From Wuchereria bancrofti (lineage: Eukaryota; Nematoda; Chromadorea; Rhabditida; Onchocercidae), in contig SSBO01000009.1 in NCBI GenBank assembly GCA_005281725.1, forward strand, positions 12,585,606 to 12,649,605: a stretch of 64,000 nucleotides of DNA. Reading direction: 5' to 3'. A program made the translations under genes and the position numbers. Below, one piece after another: positions 39,698-57,039 of the stretch. Position 1 is the first letter of the stretch. Each line of letters begins with the position of its first letter. Below the pieces are notes generated by a model, which worked only from the letters and a program-made list of their open reading frames with translations, did no database searches and was not told the origin of the DNA.

Positions 39698-42600
39698 ATG
39701 GGAAAAGGAATTAAACGAATAAAAGATCAATTACATTTGGTATGTTTTAAATTGGAGAACTATCTAATGATTGTATTTAGTGTAATGAAATGAAAACTGT
39801 CACATTGGTAATCGTCAAACTGTTCCTTTTTTTTTTTTTTTAAATGTCAAATATTCCAAGCAGAAATAAGTAATATTTCATTGCATTTTTAATTTTTTAA
39901 ATTTTGCATTTTCTTTTGAATTTTAAAGGTATTAAATTTCATTAAGTTTATATACGATATATATATATATATATAAATTTATCATAAAATTTACGTTTTT
40001 TTTCTTCACAGTAATCTCGAATTATTATATTATTATTATCATTACTATTTTATTATCACAATTATTATGTTTTTTAATTTTCTAATGCTTAATTAATTTG
40101 TTTTTGGTTGCATTATAATTCCATATTGTATGAATCTAATTATCTCATTTTACTTAAGCAATTTTTTATCAAATTATTTTGATTATAGTTTGAATATATA
40201 TAAAATGCTATTTAAATAAATGTTATCGAAAATTTCACAAATAAATCAAATGCAAACAAATGAGTTACACCAAATTTTAGCTATTATCAACTAGAAACTC
40301 AATAACTTTTGATATATTACCTAATTAAAATGTCTATTTTAGATGTACAAATATTTTGTTTACTTAATTTTTGCCATATAAAATTTGCATATATTTTGTT
40401 GTTATGTATATAATGTTAAATTATAGCTAACAAATTTGAAAATTATTATTTTGAATTACATTAGCCGCTGAATACTTTGACAAAATGCAAAAATTGCCTT
40501 CAAATATTTAAAGCACAGAAAATCTGAAAATCATTCGTCATTAGTTTATCGAGTAAATTTAAAATTGTTTTAAATTAAAATTTTAGAGTTGTTTTAAATT
40601 TCATCAAATTATTGCTGGTAATTTAATTAAATTTCGACTTGATCTTTTATTGATCAATCGATGCATTACAATATTTCCCAGATTTGTTCAATTTTTTTTT
40701 TTCGACTATTTTTTTTTTTTGTAGGATGCATAATCTTTTCATTATCAATGATATTAATTAGTCTTAAACAGAAAATAATAAATTTCGTGAGGTAGTTAAG
40801 TAAAATTTTAATTAAACATAAATTATTCTGTGCCTAGTAGAATTTAATTTATTCCTGTAATAAATGTTTGGTTCTAAAAATAGAAATTTATTAACAAAAT
40901 ATTGATTCCATTATTATTTGATAAAAACTAAGCAAATAACTGTTATACTTTTATTTTTCAGTTTAATTAAACTTTAATTTAGAAATGAATTTTTTTTTTT
41001 TTACTTTTTCACTTACTTTTTTCTTCCGTTTTTCATTTCATTTTCTATTTCTCTCATTTTCATCCAATTTTCTTTGTTATTTAGCTGTGAGATAATTGGT
41101 TATTACAGGAAGAACTTAATATTAATAAAAAATTAATGTTAACTAAATTTGTTATCATTTGTATTTTAGATAGATTTTGATCGTATCATTACAGTTTTTC
41201 AATGTGAAATTAGCAAAATATTTTCATCTTGACAAAAAAAAAAGTTCCAAATAATCAGCGATAAAACAGATTTAAGGCTAAATAAATTAGTAATAAATTA
41301 GTTTCAATAATCAACAAATTAGCAGCAAATTAATTTTAAAAATTTGATAACTATTTAATTTAATTACAAAAATGACTAATGTTTTTCTTGAATAAAATGT
41401 GCTTTTTAGTTTTTCTCATTAAAATTATTTCATTTCGGATAGCAGTAAATCATTATTCAATATAAAATCTTATTACCATCAAATGAAATTATTGAAAGTT
41501 TCTTTCCTATTATCATTTCCGATGCTCGCAGGTAAAGATATTTGGTGATTAATGTTTTAAAATTTTGCAATTTTTTAAAAAATGAAAAATACGCCTGCGC
41601 AAATATATTTATATAATAATTGCTTCAAAAATTAAATTTCAACTGTCATCAACGTTTTTTGATAAATTTCAAAATCTGTTTTTTAAATGATTTTTGAATG
41701 TATTGTTATTACTACTATTTTGTGAAAATAAAAATTGCCATAAGTTAGTTTATCAATAATTCTCAAAAAAAAAATGAAATTTTTTCAAGTAACAAAACAT
41801 AATAATATTCCATGCCGGTATCATTTTCTTCCTTTATCATCAGCGATAACTTTATCCAAAATATCGTTATCATTTTTATTCTTTTTTTTTTTGAAAGTTT
41901 GAGGTTTATAATTTGCTAACATATAAAAAAGGAAAAAGTGATAATAAATGAATAAGTGTATCATTATCAAGTTAAATGTTTTAAATGATAAATTAGTTAA
42001 TGATTATGAATGATAATAACAAAAACAATTCAATTCCATGCAAAAAGACAAAAAAATTTTTAAAAAAATAAAAAAATTAATTTCATGTTTGAAATTAATT
42101 GATTATGTTTCTCAATGTATTGTCCAACATTTTAATCTTTTATTGAAATTACAACATTTAAACTAATTTAATTGGCTTTCTCCTTTTCTTTTTTTATTTC
42201 ATTTTCATTTTTACGAGCTGCAAAAAAAGAAAGATAAAGGAAGAGAGAAAGAGAAAGAAAAGCAAAAGAGAATAAAATTTTAAAGAAAATAATAAAAATT
42301 TGTGAAATTAACCTCGTTCTCCTCCAATTCATTTGATTTCTTTTACAACGATCATTCATTTTTGTTCAAAAAATTAGTAAATAAATAAATAAATAAATAA
42401 TAAAAAAGACAAAAGATGAAAAACAAAACAAAATAAAATTTTAATTAAAGTGTTTTTTTCTAAGTTGCACCATCCAACATTGTTATACGCAGCAAAATCT
42501 ATTCAAATTTACAACAGCTATTTTCACTGTTTTATATTTCANTTTTTTTTTTACTTTTTCACTTACTTTTTTCTTCCGTTTTTCATTTCATTTTCTATTT

Positions 42601-45600
42601 CTCTCATTTTCATCCAATTTTCTTTGTTATTTAGCTGTGAGATAATTGGTTATTACAGGAAGAACTTAATATTAATAAAAAATTAATGTTAACTAAATTT
42701 GTTATCATTTGTATTTTAGATAGATTTTGATCGTATCATTACAGTTTTTCAATGTGAAATTAGCAAAATATTTTCATCTTGACAAAAAAAAAAGTTCCAA
42801 ATAATCAGCGATAAAACAGATTTAAGGCTAAATAAATTAGTAATAAATTAGTTTCAATAATCAACAAATTAGCAGCAAATTAATTTTAAAAATTTGATAA
42901 CTATTTAATTTAATTACAAAAATGACTAATGTTTTTCTTGAATAAAATGTGCTTTTTAGTTTTTCTCATTAAAATTATTTCATTTCGGATAGCAGTAAAT
43001 CATTATTCAATATAAAATCTTATTACCATCAAATGAAATTATTGAAAGTTTCTTTCCTATTATCATTTCCGATGCTCGCAGGTAAAGATATTTGGTGATT
43101 AATGTTTTAAAATTTTGCAATTTTTTAAAAAATGAAAAATACGCCTGCGCAAATATATTTATATAATAATTGCTTCAAAAATTAAATTTCAACTGTCATC
43201 AACGTTTTTTGATAAATTTCAAAATCTGTTTTTTAAATGATTTTTGAATGTATTGTTATTACTACTATTTTGTGAAAATAAAAATTGCCATAAGTTAGTT
43301 TATCAATAATTCTCAAAAAAAAAATGAAATTTTTTCAAGTAACAAAACATAATAATATTCCATGCCGGTATCATTTTCTTCCTTTATCATCAGCGATAAC
43401 TTTATCCAAAATATCGTTATCATTTTTATTCTTTTTTTTTTTGAAAGTTTGAGGTTTATAATTTGCTAACATATAAAAAAGGAAAAAGTGATAATAAATG
43501 AATAAGTGTATCATTATCAAGTTAAATGTTTTAAATGATAAATTAGTTAATGATTATGAATGATAATAACAAAAACAATTCAATTCCATGCAAAAAGACA
43601 AAAAAATTTTTAAAAAAATAAAAAAATTAATTTCATGTTTGAAATTAATTGATTATGTTTCTCAATGTATTGTCCAACATTTTAATCTTTTATTGAAATT
43701 ACAACATTTAAACTAATTTAATTGGCTTTCTCCTTTTCTTTTTTTATTTCATTTTCATTTTTACGAGCTGCAAAAAAAGAAAGATAAAGGAAGAGAGAAA
43801 GAGAAAGAAAAGCAAAAGAGAATAAAATTTTAAAGAAAATAATAAAAATTTGTGAAATTAACCTCGTTCTCCTCCAATTCATTTGATTTCTTTTACAACG
43901 ATCATTCATTTTTGTTCAAAAAATTAGTAAATAAATAAATAAATAAATAATAAAAAAGACAAAAGATGAAAAACAAAACAAAATAAAATTTTAATTAAAG
44001 TGTTTTTTTCTAAGTTGCACCATCCAACATTGTTATACGCAGCAAAATCTATTCAAATTTACAACAGCTATTTTCACTGTTTTATATTTCATAAAAAATA
44101 TTATTAGTTGAAAGAAAAAGAAAATTATAAGTGGAAAATAAAATTTAGTGAAAAGTGAAATATTAGTTTATTTATGCAATACTTATTATATAATGATAAT
44201 TCAAATGAGTATTATTAAATAAATTGCAGTGCTTTCATTATTCAATTTATTTTGATATAAAAAAAGAATTTTTTTTTAAATGAGACTAAAAAACAATTCA
44301 AATTAGTTTGTTACTGAGATTTCAAAGGATCAATTTGTTATTCGATTGCAAATTGAAAAAAGAAAAAAAAAACCCAGAAAAAAGTGTTTGAAATATTGGT
44401 AATTTATGTCATTACCAAAAATTTATGATGAATGAATGTTTTTTATGATTTTCATAAGTTTTAAAAATTTTTAAACTCTTTTTTTTTCATTTTGTGAAAA
44501 ATTATAAATTAAAAAAAAAAAAATTAAATAAATAATATTTCAGCTTACACCATGCGCGCTTCATTTGGTTTTGGTTGTTGCCGTTGCCGCCTATGTTCTC
44601 CTGGGGGCATTAGCAATACGACAACTTGAAGCTATTGCTATCAATCGAAATTCGACAGTTCAATTTTGTCATATATATTATTAAAATTAAATGCTTTTTT
44701 AAATTTTAAATACTTTATGATGTATTAAAATTGAAAATTTATATTTTAAATATTTTATAACAGACTATTTCTAATTAATAATTTTTTTTTTATTTCATAA
44801 TAAAACAAATTTTATTCATAAATTTCATCATTTTTTTTTTTAAATTTTAAATTATTATCATTTTTTTTTCTTGTTGTGTATAATCTAGAAGAAAACAAAG
44901 AACAAAAATTATAAAATTATAGATGAATAGGAATGGTAATATATATCGTGGTGATGATAAGCGAAATAAAATTAGTCTTACAGAACAAAACAAAAATGAT
45001 CATTGTATGTTTTTTTCTTGTTGTGTATAATCTAGAAGAAAACAAAGAACAAAAATTATAAAATTATAGATGAATAGGAATGGTAATATATATCGTGGTG
45101 ATGATAAGCGAAATAAAATTAGTCTTACAGAACAAAACAAAAATGATCATTGTATGTTTTTTTCTTTTTTAAATTTATCTTATTTGTTTTATTTATTTTT
45201 TTTTTTAATATGATAAATGTTTAACAAAAATAGAGAACGAATAATTTTTTTCAAATTTTAATCAATTACAAAATATTCAGGCTAATTTTTAGAAAAATAA
45301 TTTTTTTTTTGTATTTTGTGAAATAAAAATAAAATTCGAAATCACAAATGTTTTAAAATATTTATTAAACAATTCTGGTTTTTTTATCTGTAAAAGTATT
45401 GTATTAAAAAAAAAAGGCAAAAGAAAAAATCAAAAAAAAAAGTCAACAAGAAAAAAAAAGGATTTAAGAAAAGAAATATTGGAACATTTTTTTTCTTCAA
45501 TCGTTTAGCTGTGAACTTTTCCAAAAGAAAAAAAAAGAAGGAAAAACAAAAAAACAAATCTCCATATAGTTTTAATTCTCGAGAGAGAGAGAAAGAAAGA

Positions 45601-48600
45601 AGGTTTTTTTTTTTTGATCTTAAAAATTACCATTTTTTGATAAATTAGTTAATGTTGAATGAAAAAAACTACATTCTACGCTAATTTCAAATTTGTGTTT
45701 AAATAAAAAAAGAAAGAAAAAAAAGGGTGAGAGAGAGAGAGAGAAAAAGGAAGAAAAAGGAAAAATGAAACGAAAAATAAAAGAAAAACGATTAAAGAAG
45801 AAAAAAAACACAAAATGCAATTGTAATTTTAAATCTAACAAATCATACAATCATAGTTTTAATTAATATATCATTTTAAATTTTTAACTAAAAGCAAAAA
45901 ACAAAAAAAAAAAAAAAAAAAAAAAACTTTTTTTTATTAGGGAAAAAATCAAATTATACTTTTCTGTTTCCTTTTTTTTTTTTTTATTTTAAAATTATTT
46001 GAATGTGAAAAATTGTTTTTTAGTACGTCCTAAAATGGAATGTATGATCGAAATGTTAAAACAAAGGAGTAGCGCTAAAATTTGTGATGAAGGACATTTG
46101 GATGAATTAACCGATGTTGTTTACAATATTTGTTTTCAAGAACAAATTTATGATGATCGAAATGAAAATAAAGTTTCACGAAATACCAGTTAGTTTTCAA
46201 AATTTTTTACAAAATTTCTTATTTATAGTTTTTTTTTTCTATTGCAATGTTTACATTACAAAAAAGATAAAGTGAAAAATTTTTTAAACATTATCAATAT
46301 TTGAATTTCATTTAAAATTTTTGCCACAGAATAATTACTTTAAAATAGTTCAATTCAAATTACATATTGTAATGTTGATTACAACAACTATTAGATTAAT
46401 TTTATTGTATTTTTTTAAATTTCAATTTTGCTAAGTTAGTTAAAATTTTAATTTTTAAATTTATTTAAGATACTATTGGTACAAATGATGTTGATTATTT
46501 TTATTGGTCTCTTATGGATTCTATTGTTTTCTGTTTTACTGTAATAACAACAATTGGTATGTTTTTCTCTTCTCTTCTCTTTTTTTTTCTTTCCAACAGA
46601 AGAAAAAATAATGAAATGAAAAAGAATGAAAATTAGCAATTTTTAAATTTCAATTTTTAAAATTTGATAAAATCAAATTGCACTTTCGCATATTTCTTTC
46701 ATCACTACAAATATCATTCAATTCTTATGGTATATTTTTCGATCAAATCTTTTTTTTTTTATTTCAAAAATTTTTTTTATAATTTTAGATTCTATATTTT
46801 GTAAATAATTATTTTTATTTAGAATGGATTAAATTTATTGCAGTATTTTTTCTAATATATTACACGTATAAAAATATATAAGTATTTAAGAAACATATTT
46901 TTTATTTACGTATGCATTCAGATAGATTTATTTAATGGAACTTTTTTTTTTTTTTTTGTTCTCCTTTTTTCCTTCTTTTCCTATTTTTCTTTTTCTCCGT
47001 TTTTTTTTTCCGTTTATTTTCAGGATACGGTAATGTAGCACCAAAAACAATGGAAGGAAGACTTTTTGTAATAGCATACGGTGTGTTAGGCATACCATTT
47101 ACAATGCTTGCAATTGCTAGTTTGGGTAAATTTCTAGCCGAAATTTTGAAAGGAATTACACAATTAACCGTTCGTTTATCAAAGTAATCTTTCGTCTTTT
47201 TTTTTTTTTTTAAATAAATTTTTCAAAAAGAAAAGAAAAACAAATTGAAATAAAATTAATTTATGGTTTAAATCAAAAAAAAAAAAAAAATCTAAGCGAT
47301 AAGCTTGGTTGCTAAAAAAAAATAAACTTTTTTTTGATTAAAAAAAAAAAATTTGTATTAAAAAATGAAAAAAATAGGGAAAATGATTTAACATTTAAAT
47401 TTAAATTTACCTTATGTATAAGTTTTCACTTGCATTTTTTTTTTTCATACACATTTACAATTTATCTATTTCTATGGGTAACAATCATTATGATAAAACT
47501 AAATATTATAAATTATGGTGTTAAATTTTTACAAATGTTATTAGTGTAATCAGGCAAAATTTTTCAGCTAAGACAAATGAGAAGAATTAGAAAATTCTAA
47601 AGATAAACATTAAAACGCAGAGTTAATCTTAAAATCGTTAAAATTATCGAAGCGAATGGCAAATTTTGTCAGACCTTTTGGTGGTTTCCGTAAATCAAAT
47701 TTGTCAAATTTAATGATCCATATTCAATCTTTTTTTATCTTTCAAGTTAAAGACATTCAATCTTTTTATAATTAAAATTTTATAACTGCAAATAATTTTG
47801 CAGGACAATCTTTTGCTGTTACAGCGTGCAAAAACAGTTCAAGGAAAAAGAAGCACTAATCAGTGATTTAAAAAATGATGATAACAAGAAAGTATGTTTT
47901 TGATCTAAGAGATATATTTAAAAAACACACAAAAAAAAAGAAGCAAAAAAAAATGATAAAAAGATCTTAAAATTTTAAGATATTTATAAATAAATAAGTT
48001 GAAAGAAAAATTTTTTTTTTGCATATTTTGTCAACATAAAAAATTAATTAATTAATTAATCATCCAGTTGAAATAATCCTAAATTGAAGAAAAAAAATGA
48101 GTATATTACAGGGAATTTCAAATGATGACGATATATCAGGTAATTCTGAAATAAAAAAGGTTAGCAAAAAATTTATTTAATTTCATCTAATTATTTATTT
48201 ATTTTTTTTATGGATGAAATTTTTCTCATAAGTAATGGTATCTTGTTGTTTTATTAAGTTACAGTAATTTAAATTCCTGGAAAAAAATGTTAAAAGCAAA
48301 AAGCAAACATAAAAAATTAATTGAGAATATTTCGTTTGAAATTATCTTACATATTAGTTCATCAATTGTAATTTAACATTATGAAATTTCTAAAATTTTA
48401 TAAATTCTTTTTTTTTTTTATAGGTGGAAAAATGGGGCGAAGCATTGGTACTAATTGTGGCCTTTTTCATTTACATCATAATTGGTTCAATAGTTATTGC
48501 AAGCTATGAACCGGAAATGGACTTCTTTGGAGCTATTTATTTCAATTTTGTATCACTAACAACTATCGGTTTAGGTGATTTGGTGCCTAAAAAGTAAAAA

Positions 48601-49805
48601 ATTTAATTTTATTTTTAAATTTAAAACTATAAGTTATCAAACATAGAAAAAGATCATCATTAAAATTTGTCATTTTAAGCATAATTTCATATCTTATCTA
48701 GCATAAAGCCGAATAATAGCTCAAAAATAAAGTTATATCCGATAATTTCAGATATTTGAAAATTTAAATGATTTAAATTATTTAAGCATCAATTAGTCAG
48801 AAATATTCATTTTTTTTTTCACGAATTTTAATAAAACATTATAGAAAAGAAGAAACAATAAAGTTGCATGGAATTTATTGGATTATTCCAGATGAAAAGA
48901 TAATTTATTTTAAAATTTCATTTTTTTTTTTTTTAGTGAAAAATATTTGGTATTAACATTGATTTACTCAGCTGTTGGTTTAGCATTAACAACTATTGCA
49001 ATTGAAATTGCTGCTGAATATTTGAAAATGTTACATTATTTCGGTCGTAAAATTGACAATGTTGCAAATGTACAAATTTGGTTTGGCGGCAAAAAGTAAT
49101 ATTTACTATTTTAATTAATAAGATACGAAATCATTTTACTATTTTCTTATACAATTTTTCGAGAATAATATCACATTGTTTCGTACTTTCGAAAAGATTT
49201 ATTTCTGAAAATATTATGGATAATTTAGCGAAAAATTGTAATACTGAATATAATAATATTGTTTATAATTTATCAAATTTCATTTTGGAAATCAATTAAA
49301 ACAAATAGGATAATGCATAAAAGATAATCACTGAAACGCTGAAGGTAAGTTCAAATCGACACGAGTACAAATTTTATAACTTTAGAAGTTACACCTTCAC
49401 AGTTATTTGAATTAGATCTTCAATGTATCTTACAAGTCTCAAATTGAATTATTTCTTTGTAGGCTTACAATGAAACAACTAGTTCGAAATCTGGGCGATT
49501 ATTTCGACTTACCAGTAAATGAAATTGCTGATCTAAACCTTGATGAATTTGTTAATGCAGCAATTAAAGTAGAAGCAGGTGAATTAGGTACTTTACGGGT
49601 AAGTTTATTGATAAAACTTCCGCATACTTATTATTAAATGCATTCATAGTATTTTAAACTTGCTGTTTAAGACTTGATTATAAAATTTATCAAAAAATAT
49701 TGTTAAAAATCACTATACCTAATAAACAACTTTTAGTGTCCACGACCAATCACTGTCGACATCGAATCGATAATCTTTGTGGATGCAGATGAATCATACA
49801 TGTAG
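39698..49805 (+). CDS. TWK-type two-pore-domain potassium channel (K2P channel B)
   Basis: Eleven exons: 39698-39739, 44544-44667, 46024-46188, 46470-46556, 47024-47183, 47804-47891, 48112-48159, 48424-48593, 48937-49095, 49463-49598, 49737-49805; 415 residues, all phases consistent. M1 lies at about 19-39, first filter TTIGYG at 137-142, M2 at about 150-172, M3 at about 245-264, second filter TTIGLGD at 284-290, followed by M4 and a short tail ending ESYM. The frame is open to an earlier ATG at 39584, which would add 38 residues with a hydrophobic stretch unusual before M1. A TTTTACAG acceptor at 39647 suggests trans-splicing there, so the downstream ATG is preferred. Exons of 160, 159 and 136 bp match K2P channel A in size and phase. 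Channel B lacks the intron that splits channel A just before the second pore. Intron 1 contains a 1550-bp duplication with an N. Background K+ channel at the plasma membrane. Confidence 0.92.
40991..44091 (+). repeat. 1550-bp direct duplication split by a single N, in K2P channel B intron 1
   Basis: Positions 40991-42541 recur at 42543-44091 with no difference noticed, and the undetermined base at 42542 is exactly at the junction. A 63-codon minus-strand open frame appears twice for this reason (42359-42168 and 43909-43718). Best explained as an assembly artefact rather than a biological tandem. Confidence 0.95.
44870..45163 (+). repeat. Two tandem copies of a 147-bp unit
   Basis: The block starting CTTGTTGTGTATAATCTAGA at 44870 repeats at 45017, apparently unchanged. 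It lies in K2P channel B intron 2. There is no N at this junction. Confidence 0.92.
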
Positions 49806-50467
49806 CAGTAATATGTAACAAATTTATTGTTTTATTCCCGTTATCGTATTCATCATTCACGGTCAAGAATTGAGCTTTTATTGAAAAAACAAAAAAAACA
49901 AATAAATAAAGTATAGAGAGACAATATTGTTTGATCTCGTCTGTATATAGTATGGACCAATAAACATCTCTTTTTATAAGTGCAGACATTAATAAACACT
50001 GTTTTAAAGTGCAACTTATGCACTATTTAAATCATTTAATTCTTCTTAATACGTCAGCAAATAATGAAACACATGAAAAAGTTGATGTTTGACGAAGAAA
50101 CTAACATGAAACGATGAACATCGAATCAATTAATAGCTTTAGATGGATTCAAAATAATGAATTCAAAAAATAAGTAGAAAAACACGGAGAGAAGAAAAAC
50201 AGTCCGGAGTTACAAGATAAACGTATCTATAACATTCTACATTCTACAATTATATTATACTACAGGGAATATTACTTATTTTGACTCTAATGAAAATTTC
50301 CTCATACGCAAAAAGAGATAATTAATAGAAAATGAAGAAATAAATCAACAAAGAGAAGTAATTTCGAAAAAAACTTGAATTCAATTTACTATTTCATGTT
50401 TTATGCAGTTTTTCTACCGAAAATTTGTAACGATAGTTAAAAAGAATAGAAGAACAAGATATCACTT
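49806..50467. other. Convergent spacer: 3' ends of K2P channel B and dld-1
   Basis: About 660 bp between two stop codons of converging genes. AATAAATAAA near 49899 is a plausible poly-A signal for the plus-strand channel. Nothing else was seen. Confidence 0.6.
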
Positions 50468-54408
<3,941 letters not shown>

Positions 54409-57039
54409 ATTATAACTGGAACTGATTTTAGCTGAAAATGAAATTAATGTTACTTAATGCTAAGATGGAACAGAATTAGAAGATTCAAGCCAAATCCTCT
54501 CATTACAACTAATCATGCAACAAGAAAGAGACCAGAAATTGCCTCCATAGTTTTTAGTTGATTTGCTGTTGCATTATTGTCATTAATGCAAACTTCACAA
54601 ATCAAAGAACAAAAATGAACGAAATCCCACATGGCCGAACAGCGTTTGACTAGCACTTAACGTTAACAACTATTTTGATTTTATTTGCAATTTTGAGGTA
54701 AGTCTCCAGGACAAACACATTGGCAAAACCTTGCTGAACTATTACATGAAACTGATATGCAAATTAAAAATGCTGTCGGCATTAAAAAGGAAAAAAAATG
54801 AAACATCTTAAACAGTTTCTTTATTATTACACAACAATTCGACTTCCAACTTTTTCTTAAAACAATTTTTTTCAAAATGATAATCACAACTAAAAATAAT
54901 CGTTATCAAGTATATATTTGCCGCTATGGTTATAAATAGCGGTTCAGAACTATCAATTTCCGAATAATCTTTCACTGTTCAAAGGCAGTACTCAATATTT
55001 TCATCAAAACAGCAAAATTATATCTATTTTCCAAACATTAGTCAACCAATTCGACTCGAAATTTTTTTGCTTCACTGTTGAAATTAGCGCTAATCCCAAT
55101 AAAAGAAACTATCTTTGTTACTACAGAAATTAGTCCGACAGCATTCTTAGTTCTTAGCATGATTTGCCATCCTTTTTCCGTCTTGTTTGAATTTATCTGG
55201 AGTATCTGGGAGAAAACTGCTGACGAAAGCTACTCGTTACCTTACAATTTACCATCTCCTTTTGCAAATGACTATTTTATTTTACGTTTAATCGGTAATA
55301 TCTATTGGTACTATCATATGCTTCAGATTATATGTATTATATAAATCTGAAATATATCACTGAAATGTTCGCGAAAAAAGAAAATTTTCGAATTGAAGTG
55401 TTATATTACATTGTATATTGATAGACTAAACAGGATCACGCAGAGGCAACGTAAAATATGTCCGGAAATAGTACGTTCCGTTGCTTTAATCAACACCTCA
55501 TTAGTAATTTCTCAAACTTTTATGGAAATTTGAGTGATCAAGAAAGCGTGATTAAGACGAATTACAAGATGGATTTTTCTGTTGTATATTGTTAGACTAA
55601 ACAGGATGATTATATCTTTTCAGAAATTATTCACATACAAACATAACAAAGGATATATAACAAATCCGTAAGATTAAAATTTAGAAAAAACAAAAAGAAA
55701 AAGAAAAAAAAAACAAAGAAAAAACTAAACACATGTCACATACGTTTGCAGTGTTACATTATATTAAACATTCTACAAAGAATTAATGACGTCAGTTTAT
55801 CAATAACAAACAATCGAAAGCATTACCAAGCGTAAGAGTTAATCAAACATCAAACAACTCTCAAGCAAAACAGAAACTTAGCTGCTTATCATTTCAACAA
55901 AAACAACAAATAACAGGAAAATAACTGTAAAACAATTTTCGAAATCTATAAACTATCAACACTGATCACTCTTTAAATTACTTATCAAACGATGATAAGT
56001 GATGATAAGCTCCTTTAACCACTTCCAACCATAATAATCAAACGCTAAAATCTGAACAATAAAATCGTGAAACATTGGTCCAATACGGTTTCGTGCTATT
56101 TACTCATTATCAAACGTAGCGTTCTGTTCCTGTAGCAATCATTTTGACGTGAAAGATTGCAATTCATTTGTCCCACATATTTCACTTATTGCAGTGAAAA
56201 AGAATTTCCGTATGATGGCGAATAGAATTGTATTATTTAAGTCACTTGTTGACTTGGCAGTACAGTTATCAGTTATAATAATTGATCGATCATTGTTATA
56301 TTTTCATTTATTATTTATTTCATGCCAAAAATCATGTGTAATTATCATTGAAATCACATATAATGTTTGATGATAATATAATATTTCATCGTTCTCACAT
56401 ACTACGCTTCAGTTTTTTGATTCCTGAATGAGTAATTTTATGCTTATTGTAAAGCTTTTTTTTTTTTAAATTATTTACAACTATACCTTTCTTATTTGTT
56501 CATTTACATTACTTCTTGGGAATCATTGTGATTTTGATATTATTCTTAAACTTTTGACATAATACCGGTTATTCCATATTAGTGTTAAAGTATCATTTTC
56601 ATATCGATTTATTGCATTTTCAGTTTAACTCTTAGCTGCCTAGCGCTGATTACTGAATAGAACAAATGTTGACAGAAGACTGATTGCTGAGTGTATATGA
56701 AATGCATAAGACAGGTCCATAGCGATTCATTTTCGATATATGCGCTTGTTATGGGATAACTTAGAATAGTGTTATCTTGTTAAAATGAATAATTCAAGAT
56801 AGTTATCATCTTAAATATATGCGGATTTCATAGGACATCTAAAAATAAGGTATATGCTGATCTCTTAGAATAATTCTACAATTAAAATTCCAATTTTTGT
56901 TTCAGGTGATAGGACGACAGTTTATGCGTTGCAAGCAGTTATGTTATCGAATTGTTGGAAGATCTCGAAGTACTATTTCAAGCATTTGTAAATTTTAGAT
57001 GCAAAAGAGGATTGAATTGGTGAGTGGTTTGTGAACAAT
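54409..57039. other. Divergent intergenic region between dld-1 and dcap-2
   Basis: About 2.6 kb with the promoters of both genes. A ~25-bp motif containing TAGACTAAACAGGAT occurs twice (around 55420 and 55591). A TTTGTTTCAG acceptor at 56906 and a TTTTAG/ATG at about 56997 may mark 5' UTR exons or trans-splice sites of dcap-2. The ATG at about 56999 opens only a short upstream frame. The 88-codon plus-strand frame at 55078-55344 resembles no family I know. Confidence 0.5.

Noticed and set aside
42168..43909. 63-codon minus-strand frame present twice
   Set aside because: Lies in the 1550-bp duplicated intron block; Lys/Phe-rich with no family, and the second copy only reflects the duplication.
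55078..55344. 88-codon plus-strand frame between dld-1 and dcap-2
   Set aside because: No recognisable family, no splice context and hydrophobic bias; left as unexplained intergenic sequence.
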